NCBI GenBank assembly: GCA_964646785.1
Contig: CAZYGU010000012.1
Coordinates: forward strand, 1-23,931
DNA: 23,931 bases
DNA from: JBGTNQ01 sp964646785
Lineage (GTDB): Bacteria; Patescibacteriota; Minisyncoccia; Phycocordibacterales; Zambryskibacteraceae
Reading direction: 5' to 3'
Shown: piece by piece, positions 8,043 to 13,857 of the stretch
Layout of the letters: the number at the start of each line of letters is the position of its first letter
Position numbering within the stretch: position 1 is the first letter of the stretch
Position numbers and translations under genes: made by a program
The notes under the pieces: generated by a model
Told to the model about the DNA's origin: nothing
What the model saw: the letters and a program-made list of their open reading frames with translations, nothing else
Database searches by the model: none

Positions 8043-8087
8043 GCCGAGGCCTCGCCTTGCCATATTATGGCAAGGCGAGGCCTCGGC
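8043..8087. repeat. REP-like perfect palindrome at the 3' end of the transposase gene
   Basis: This is a perfect 22-bp inverted repeat (8043-8064 with 8066-8087) around a single T. The arms contain GCCGAGGCCTCG and CGCCTTGCCATA. The right arm overlaps the last base of the transposase stop codon. The core TGGCAAGGCGAGGCC also occurs in the palindrome on the other side of the gene, as expected for a target of the neighbouring REP-associated transposase. Confidence 0.85.
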
Positions 8088-8749
8088 TAATGATCCCATT
8101 GATATTCAAGCCAATCTCTAATATTTTCTTTAAAACTAGTTGGTGCACCGAAATAATTTGGTAATGAACCTTTTGTTATAATTGAATTCTGTGGTCTTTG
8201 AATACCATTGAAATCTCTGTAACTTGAATACTTGTACTCATTCAAATATTGCTCTGCTTTTTTTCGATCTGATATCCCCGTTTCTCTCCATGTCGGTTCA
8301 ATAAGCTTTATTGGATTTAAATGAATATATGAAATTAGGTACTTTAGATACTGATCTTCATCTGCATGTTTTGATTTAAATGGTCCTTGAAATAGGCTTC
8401 CCGTTCTATCATTGAGTGCATTAAAATACATTGCATAGGCAGTTGACAGTCTTTGCATAAAAGCACTGATCCCTCCTTCTTTTTTCTCTTTTAGCAAAAG
8501 GTGGAAGTGGTTCGGCATAAGACAGTATGCACAAATATCAATCAAAGAAGACTGTCTTCTTATAGAAAACACTTCTTCACTGTATATAGGAAAATCTCTG
8601 AGTCTTAAATTTTCTACTGTATTACAAAGATACAGGAGTGCAATAAATCGTTCGTAATCTGCCTTATTGAGATAAATATCCCTTTTTTCTACACCTCTAT
8701 TATAGATATGGTAATACTCACCTTCTGCAAATGTTTTCTTTCTCGCCAT
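8087..8749 (-). CDS. REP-associated tyrosine transposase (Y1_Tnp, RAYT-like)
   Basis: This 220-residue single-strand DNA transposase of the HUH superfamily (IS200/IS605-related) has an N-terminal signature (MARKKTFAEGEYYHIYNRGV) typical of the RAYT group. The metal-binding pair H81-F-H83 lies in LMPNHFHLLL, and a candidate catalytic tyrosine (Y141) lies in ISYIHLNPI. RAYTs cut and rejoin one strand at palindromic REP sequences. Here the gene is flanked on both sides by perfect palindromes that share a core. It appears intact. An extended -10 sequence (TGATATACT) just upstream would give an almost leaderless mRNA. It has no IS200-type partner gene and no flanking transposon ends other than the palindromes, so it may be a resident (domesticated) copy. 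Confidence 0.9.
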   Translation of the reverse strand: MARKKTFAEGEYYHIYNRGVEKRDIYLNKADYERFIALLYLCNTVENLRLRDFPIYSEEVFSIRRQSSLIDICAYCLMPNHFHLLLKEKKEGGISAFMQRLSTAYAMYFNALNDRTGSLFQGPFKSKHADEDQYLKYLISYIHLNPIKLIEPTWRETGISDRKKAEQYLNEYKYSSYRDFNGIQRPQNSIITKGSLPNYFGAPTSFKENIRDWLEYQWDH

Positions 8750-8757
8750 ATGTCATC

Positions 8758-8766
8758 AGTATATCA
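8758..8766 (-). promoter_or_regulatory. extended -10 promoter of the transposase gene
   Basis: On the minus strand TGA-TATACT (8758-8766) forms an extended -10 element. Half of it belongs to the outer edge of the left arm of the palindrome. No good -35 is seen at the usual distance. The predicted start near 8751 is 2 bases from the ATG at 8749. Confidence 0.45.
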
Positions 8767-8811
8767 ATCCCTATCTGGCAAGGCGAGGCCTTGCCAGATA
8801 GGGATTGATAT
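8761..8811. repeat. REP-like perfect palindrome between the transposase and rnpB
   Basis: This is a perfect 24-bp inverted repeat (8761-8784 with 8788-8811) around the trinucleotide GAG. The inner part TGGCAAGGC-GAG-GCCTTGCCA shares the core of the palindrome at 8043-8087. The outer part (GGGATTGATAT in the right arm) differs from it. The outer edges carry promoter elements in both directions. Confidence 0.85.
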
Positions 8812-8833
8812 GTTCATAAAAATATGCTACTAT
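8805..8833 (+). promoter_or_regulatory. promoter of rnpB
   Basis: TTGATA (8805-8810, five of six consensus bases, inside the palindrome's right arm) is separated by 17 bases from TACTAT (8828-8833), which is preceded by TG at 8825-8826 as an extended -10. The expected +1 is 8840, exactly the first base of the P1 stem of the RNase P RNA. Confidence 0.75.
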
Positions 8834-8839
8834 ATGTAA

Positions 8840-9213
8840 GTTCTGTGTTGGGTAATCGCTCATCATTATGTGGCTTGCCTCATAATGATAGAGAGGAAAG
8901 TCCGAACACTCCCCTGGTTTTCCAGGGAGGACGGTAGCAGGTAACGCCTGTCCGGAGTAATCCGCGAGATGCGAACAGAGACGTGAATATTTGAAAAAGT
9001 ATTCACATCCACACATTTCGAAGGACATGTGCTGGATGAGCTCTATGGAAACATAGAAGTTGCAACGGCTAAATTCTTACCTGAGTGCAAGGCCGTACTG
9101 GTGTCGCAAGATACCTTTGTGCCGCTTAAGGTGTATCGTGAGATACATCCCAGATAAATGATTACCGTGTGTCCGAAAGGATACATACAGAATTCGGCTT
9201 ATAGATACAGAAC
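8840..9213 (+). ncRNA. rnpB: RNase P RNA (bacterial type A-like)
   Basis: This is the catalytic RNA of RNase P, which removes tRNA 5' leaders. The ends pair as P1 (GTTCTGT at 8840-8846 with ACAGAAC at 9207-9213). Conserved regions appear in the right order: a P3 hairpin (CATCATTATG...CATAATGATA), GAGGAAAGTCCG near 8890, AGCAGGTAACGCCTG near 8936-8951, the GCAACGG...GTGCAAGG block near 9060-9092, and ACAGAATTCGGCTTATAG near 9187-9204, which pairs back as P4. The length is about 374. In the L15-like stretch the classical GGUAAA reads GGCUAAA. The gene has a strong promoter and terminator and is opposite in direction to all neighbours. Exact ends are inferred from P1. Confidence 0.95.
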
Positions 9214-9214
9214 A

Positions 9215-9257
9215 ATAAATAATAAAGACTCGCCTAAAGCGAGTCTTTATTATTTAT
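9215..9257 (+). terminator. terminator of rnpB
   Basis: A perfect 19-bp stem (9215-9233 with 9239-9257) has a five-base loop CTAAA and the core GACTCGC/GCGAGTC, followed by a T-rich arm. It begins one base after the RNase P RNA ends. The arms are symmetrical A/T tracts, so it may also stop the minus-strand LamG transcript. Confidence 0.85.
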
Positions 9258-9258
9258 A

Positions 9259-9304
9259 TGGCAAGGTCTAGGTTTTTAAACTCTTGGCAAGGTGAAGCCT
9301 CGGC
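9259..9304. repeat. two degenerate half-copies of the REP-like sequence
   Basis: TGGCAAGGTCTAGG (9259-9272) and TGGCAAGGTGAAGCCTCGGC (9285-9304) resemble the arm TGGCAAGGCGAGGCCTCGGC of the palindrome at 8043-8087; the second differs at two positions. They are direct, not inverted, to each other. The second ends one base from the stop codon of the LamG gene at 9306. Confidence 0.6.
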
Positions 9305-9305
9305 A

Positions 9306-11540
9306 TTAACGGTTGGCCCGATATAGTTGGAGAACTTCAGAATCTGAGAGTACTCTATTGTAGACTCGTACTTCATCAATTCGCCCGTTAAATTGTCTTT
9401 CTGTGCCACTTGCTCTTGCACCAATAGTAAACGGATCTGACGAAAGTGTTGAGCCACCTCCATAGTTATCGAATGCATTTGTTAATGATTGCTTAACTCC
9501 ATCAACGTATATGTTTATACCACTTGACGCACTATTACCATTATATGTAGCAACAACATGATACCACTGATTTGGATTTGAAATAGGGTTTGCTGTTTCA
9601 TTACCAATTCTAAAGTTACTACCAAAATTGTCACCTATACCGAACTGAACATGATCATTTGAACCAACGATGCTGAAATCATAACCTGAGGTAACAGCCA
9701 TTCTTTTAACAACAATACCAACACTTGAACCGAGGGTTGCACGATTCACCCAAGCAGAAATGCTCAAGGGACTTGTTATATCAAAATCAAGAGAACCATT
9801 TGTTGGGTCACCGACATTTACATAATCATCTACCCCATCAAATTTAAGAGCTTGCCCCAAAATCCCTTGGACCGCAGAAGTGCTAGTGCTCATGTTTGTT
9901 ATCGTTCCATCGTTTCCAAGTGGAGATGCATCGAGTGCGCGATTATTGTTCCAGTTCATATACTCACCACCGAAAGACCAGTAACCAACAAGACCCTTTG
10001 GTACAACTCCCGTTTGAGCTTTCGCACCCGCAGTTTGATTGAGCCTTGCTAATGCACTTATTTCATCTGTGGAAAGTGTTCTTTTATACAACCGAACATC
10101 ATCAATTTTTCCATCAAAAGCTCTTCCGTTCCCTCCCAAATAAAATCCAATTGTCCATGAGCATGGTGTACTGAATGGAGCGAATGTGTATGCATTTGTT
10201 GTATCAAGTCTTCCATTAATATAATACCGCACATTTGTCCCATCAGTTGTTACCGCAATATGAGTCCATGTTCTTAATGGTATATCAGTATTATTTTGAT
10301 CATCATGATCAGTTGGATTTCTAAAATTAATACCAATACGGCCACGATATAAAATATTTCCCTGTGACCCAATTCTCCAAATAGTACTCCCACCGAGAGC
10401 ACATGCACTTTCATCTCCAATAATTTGAGAAATATAGCTACTGCCTGCACCTGGGTAGTTATCGAGATAAATCCATGCTGCAAAAGTGGTTGTTGTTATA
10501 CCATTAAAGTTTAATGAACTTGAATCCATTATATACACTCGATCATCCGTACCATCAAAACCTAAAGCTTTTCCCAATTTTCCCAACCTCCATCCACTTT
10601 CAGTAGAAGGTGTCACCGACATATTACTTGTTGTACCATGATTATTATTCCCCGAATAATCAGTAACCAGTGTACTTGTGCCTTCTTCCATCGGCCACCA
10701 ACCTACAAGACTTCTATTTGAAACTAATCTTCGTGATGATACTTTTGTTTTATATAAGACGGCCGCATCACTTGCAGAAAGAGCACGATTATACAATCGT
10801 ACTTCATCTAAACTACCAATAAATGGATCATTACAAGAAATTTCTTGTGTGCAACCCATATTTGACGAATCCTGCACAAATGTACCAGTTCGAGTATAAC
10901 TAAAATTTGAAGCATCAAGCGTCCCATCAATATACAGTGCTGCAGTTCCATTAGCATCTGAAAAAACTATATGATGCCAATTACCATCAAATACGTCACC
11001 GGTTGATGAAACTCCGAGTAAAGTTGTTCCTGCTGTATTTTGAATAGTCACTCTCAATTTTGCTGAGTTTGTGCGTCCAATAAATATTTTTCTGTTATTC
11101 ACACCACTTTCGCCTTCTCCATATATTGTTGCGGCAGTAGTGGGTGTAGCTTTAACCCAAGCAGAAAAACTCCAGTTTGTATTTGTGGGGTATATTGGTC
11201 GATCAATATCCACAATGTCATTTGAACCATCAAAAATTAAACCTTTCCCAAGCTTTCCGCTGCCCCACCCACTAACACTTGTTGCAGGATTTGCAAAACC
11301 AGACATTGTTCCATGTCTCATATATCCAGATGTATCTGCAACGGTAGTAGATGTACCTTCATTAAAAGACCAATATGCAATAAGCCCAAGATTATTAGGA
11401 ATTTTTGTAAGAGTATTTGCATGTGTAACTTGAGGAAGAATGCAAAATATAGATACAAAAACTAAGAAAAAAAAACTTTTTGATACATGAAATATTTGTC
11501 CAGGCTTTGCCTCTGAATTTCGAATATTGAGGAAAAACAT
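9306..11540 (-). CDS. secreted triple-LamG (jelly-roll) protein, copy 1
   Basis: About 744 residues from the ATG at 11540. A longer frame reaches an ATG at 11579, but 11540 has AGAGGTG five bases upstream (the only good Shine-Dalgarno I noticed here) and gives a leader length closer to its paralogues. The signal peptide has a hydrophobic core FFFLVFVSIFCILP and a likely cut after VTHA. Three LamG/ConA-like domains follow. Each opens with a (N)LGLxxYWSFNEGTST...SG...GKLGxxLxFDGxxDxV block and closes with FxGxIDEVRxYNRxLS. The first contains a Cys pair (GCTQEISC). The protein ends right after the third domain (LYRANR) with no anchor or sorting motif. LamG domains bind carbohydrates or proteins; the ligand is unknown. 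It has its own intergenic region after copy 2, with a terminator between them. Confidence 0.88.
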   Translation of the reverse strand: MFFLNIRNSEAKPGQIFHVSKSFFFLVFVSIFCILPQVTHANTLTKIPNNLGLIAYWSFNEGTSTTVADTSGYMRHGTMSGFANPATSVSGWGSGKLGKGLIFDGSNDIVDIDRPIYPTNTNWSFSAWVKATPTTAATIYGEGESGVNNRKIFIGRTNSAKLRVTIQNTAGTTLLGVSSTGDVFDGNWHHIVFSDANGTAALYIDGTLDASNFSYTRTGTFVQDSSNMGCTQEISCNDPFIGSLDEVRLYNRALSASDAAVLYKTKVSSRRLVSNRSLVGWWPMEEGTSTLVTDYSGNNNHGTTSNMSVTPSTESGWRLGKLGKALGFDGTDDRVYIMDSSSLNFNGITTTTFAAWIYLDNYPGAGSSYISQIIGDESACALGGSTIWRIGSQGNILYRGRIGINFRNPTDHDDQNNTDIPLRTWTHIAVTTDGTNVRYYINGRLDTTNAYTFAPFSTPCSWTIGFYLGGNGRAFDGKIDDVRLYKRTLSTDEISALARLNQTAGAKAQTGVVPKGLVGYWSFGGEYMNWNNNRALDASPLGNDGTITNMSTSTSAVQGILGQALKFDGVDDYVNVGDPTNGSLDFDITSPLSISAWVNRATLGSSVGIVVKRMAVTSGYDFSIVGSNDHVQFGIGDNFGSNFRIGNETANPISNPNQWYHVVATYNGNSASSGINIYVDGVKQSLTNAFDNYGGGSTLSSDPFTIGARASGTERQFNGRIDEVRVYNRVLSDSEVLQLYRANR

Positions 11541-11626
11541 TGACACCTCTACATTATTTTTTGAGAAAAAACCTTTCATTTCTTATTTGATAATTAGGTA
11601 TATTTTACCCTTTTTTTGGTACTTTA

Positions 11627-11666
11627 GAAAACAAAAATGTCACCTACTAGTGACATCTTTGTTTTC
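11627..11666 (-). terminator. terminator downstream of LamG copy 2
   Basis: A 17-bp stem with one A-C mismatch (11627-11643 with 11650-11666) has the core GTCAC/GTGAC, a six-base loop and T-rich arms. It lies 44 bases after the stop of copy 2 and before copy 1. A second small hairpin (CTCACA/TGTGAG, 11671-11686) lies between the stop and the main hairpin. Confidence 0.75.
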
Positions 11667-11709
11667 TTTACTCACAAAACTGTGAGACTAGAGCAAGACT
11701 CGATAAATA

Positions 11710-13824
11710 TTACCTTCCTGCGTTGTACAACTGCTTAATATCAGAAGCAGAGAGGACATTACTATACAACCTTACCTCATCAATTTCACCAGCAAATAAA
11801 TATGGTGCAGAGCCTAACGATCCGATTGTTACAGAGTAACTTGCATCAGAATTTGGTCCACTTGAAGTGCCTAATGTTGGAGAGGCAACTTGAGTCCCAT
11901 TGAGATACAGCTTTCTTCCAGTAACTCCAGCATTTCCATCCCACGTCCCACACACATGTTGCCAATCATTTATATTAATAATTGAATCTTTTTCAACCTG
12001 ATCACCATCTGTATTATAAAAACCAAGACCATATGGTGGACTAGACCCATACATATAAAACTGCCAACCAGTCGAAGCACCTGAACTTTTTGCAACCAAA
12101 CCTGCCCAATATCCCGGAGGAGACGCAAGTGGCTTGATCCAAGCGCAAACAGACATATCTCCTAAATCATCAATAGCAGCAGCAGAACCTGCATCAACAA
12201 GATTACTCAAACCATCAAAGTTAAGCGCTTGCCCAACTTTTCCAACAGTAATTGAAGTATTCTTGCTCATACCAGAAACAGTGCCATTATTACTTCCCGC
12301 TCTATCATATGCTGTGTTACTTCCCCAATCCATGTCCGGACCGTTAAAGGACCAAAGACCTACAAGACCATTCTTCACTTTATTATTCTGAGATACATTA
12401 ATTGCCCGTTCACCAGTTTTATAAAGTGACATAACTTCGTTAGCAGAAAATCCCCTGTTATAGATACGTACTTCATCAATTTTACCTACAAAGCTATCAG
12501 TACTACTGCAAGCCGATGTTGTTTTACATCCAATAGCTAAGCTATCAGATGTAGTATTAATCGCTCCAGTATACGGGGCTGCCCCCACAGAAACTCCATT
12601 ATAATAAAGTGTTGCCACTGCGCCATCATAGGTACCAACTACATGCGTCCATACGTTAAGTTGAGGTAAAACACTATATGTCACACACTTTAATTCAGAA
12701 ATAAATATACAGAACTCCATCAAACCAAATTCAGCGGTTAGTCGATATTGATTGTCAGTTGACCCTTTTTGAAGTACACGACTATTCCCTGGCCAAGCAG
12801 TAGGATATATCCACGCAGAAATAGTAACAGCAGACGTAGGATTAAGTGATGGACTATTAGGAATAGCAATAGTGTCAGAACTACTTTCAAATTTTCTCGC
12901 CCCTCCAAACTTTCCACTATTCCATTGGTTAGATGAATTTGAACCATTGTTTCCATTACCAGAGAAATCTCCCATTTGTGTTCCTGAACCATCATTAAAT
13001 GACCAGTAACCAATGAGACCTTGGTTTGAAGGCTGTTTGTAAGTCACTAACCCCCCACGATACTGAGCTGAAATTTCAGATTGAGAAAGTGCTCTGCTGT
13101 ATATTTTTACTTCATCAATAGATCCATTCCATGAGAATACCGAGCCTCTAGTTCCAATTTGAAGATTTTCAGTAGCACTGGAGAGTGTGCCTGTTTGCGC
13201 CGTTGGGCCGCCAACAAGAACACCGTTTCTGTAGATGCGCATATTTGAACCATCCCATGTTCCTACTACATATTGCCATGCGCCCGGTGTGAGAGTACCT
13301 TGTGGAGAGTCTAGGGTTACAGTGCCAGCACCTGTCGTAGTTTGAAAACGAAGAATACAACCAGCACCGGTTTGTTGAAGTCTAAGATAATACGAAACAC
13401 TATCCCCTTTACTCACAATATATGCTGTTGGACTACAAGCGTTATTTTTAATCCACGCTGAAACTGTGATTGAGGTTGTTGGAGTGAGAATGGGATTATT
13501 TCCAGCATCTATGAAATCATTTATTCCATCAAATTTTAACGCATAACCAAATCTTCCCAATCCCCATCCACTTGTTGCTGTAGCAGGATTTGCCATATTT
13601 GAAGTTGTACCAAAATTCATATTGCCAGAAAAATCAGAAACAACAGTAGAGGTTCCTTCATTGAATGACCAATACCCAAGAAGACCCAGATTATTTGCAT
13701 TTTTGAACAATGTACCAGCATGAGTTGTAGTTGGGAGTAAAAAAAATACAAAAAAGAACACAAAAGCAAAAATTTTAACTCTTTGTATGTTTTGCGTATT
13801 CTTTTTTTGTGATTCAGAATTCAT
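11710..13824 (-). CDS. secreted triple-LamG (jelly-roll) protein, copy 2
   Basis: This 704-residue protein has a signal peptide with a hydrophobic core (IFAFVFFFVFFLLP, 18-31) and a likely cut after TTHA at 36. Domain 1 spans about 45-260 (GLLGYWSFNEGTSTVV ... GSIDEVKIYSRALS), domain 2 about 266-485 (GLIGYWSFNDGSGT ... GKIDEVRIYNRGFS) and domain 3 about 498-704 (GLVGLWSFNGPDMDWGS ... GEIDEVRLYSNVLS). Several Cys occur in pairs, suggesting disulfides outside the cell. No cell-wall anchor is seen. It follows copy 3 by only 33 bases, so the two are probably co-transcribed. The short spacer is filled by a palindrome. No Shine-Dalgarno precedes the ATG. The role is unknown; adhesion or glycan binding is the usual guess for such domains. 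Confidence 0.9.
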   Translation of the reverse strand: MNSESQKKNTQNIQRVKIFAFVFFFVFFLLPTTTHAGTLFKNANNLGLLGYWSFNEGTSTVVSDFSGNMNFGTTSNMANPATATSGWGLGRFGYALKFDGINDFIDAGNNPILTPTTSITVSAWIKNNACSPTAYIVSKGDSVSYYLRLQQTGAGCILRFQTTTGAGTVTLDSPQGTLTPGAWQYVVGTWDGSNMRIYRNGVLVGGPTAQTGTLSSATENLQIGTRGSVFSWNGSIDEVKIYSRALSQSEISAQYRGGLVTYKQPSNQGLIGYWSFNDGSGTQMGDFSGNGNNGSNSSNQWNSGKFGGARKFESSSDTIAIPNSPSLNPTSAVTISAWIYPTAWPGNSRVLQKGSTDNQYRLTAEFGLMEFCIFISELKCVTYSVLPQLNVWTHVVGTYDGAVATLYYNGVSVGAAPYTGAINTTSDSLAIGCKTTSACSSTDSFVGKIDEVRIYNRGFSANEVMSLYKTGERAINVSQNNKVKNGLVGLWSFNGPDMDWGSNTAYDRAGSNNGTVSGMSKNTSITVGKVGQALNFDGLSNLVDAGSAAAIDDLGDMSVCAWIKPLASPPGYWAGLVAKSSGASTGWQFYMYGSSPPYGLGFYNTDGDQVEKDSIININDWQHVCGTWDGNAGVTGRKLYLNGTQVASPTLGTSSGPNSDASYSVTIGSLGSAPYLFAGEIDEVRLYSNVLSASDIKQLYNAGR

Positions 13825-13832
13825 ATGTATTC

Positions 13833-13852
13833 ATTACCGAGACCTCGGTAAT
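13833..13852. repeat. short palindrome in the LamG3-LamG2 spacer, REP-like core
   Basis: ATTACCGAG (13833-13841) and CTCGGTAAT (13844-13852) form a perfect 9-bp inverted repeat around AC. The centre CCGAGACCTCGG is one base different from CCGAGGCCTCGC/G in the palindrome near the transposase. It starts 5 bases after the stop of one LamG gene and ends 8 bases before the ATG of the next. There is no T-run, so I do not read it as a terminator. Relation to the transposase is tentative. Confidence 0.5.
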
Positions 13853-13857
13853 TTTGA

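Noticed and set aside
8771..9028. Minus-strand open frame of 85 codons
   Set aside because: It is antisense to the conserved 5' half of the RNase P RNA and crosses the palindrome; chance frame.
8043..9304. Repeated TGGCAAGG segments as a CRISPR array
   Set aside because: Copies are few, unevenly spaced, partly inverted and have no spacers of constant length; no cas genes nearby.
13833..13852. Palindrome between two LamG genes as a terminator
   Set aside because: No T-run follows on either strand and the stem is only 9 bp; a REP-like or regulatory hairpin is more likely.
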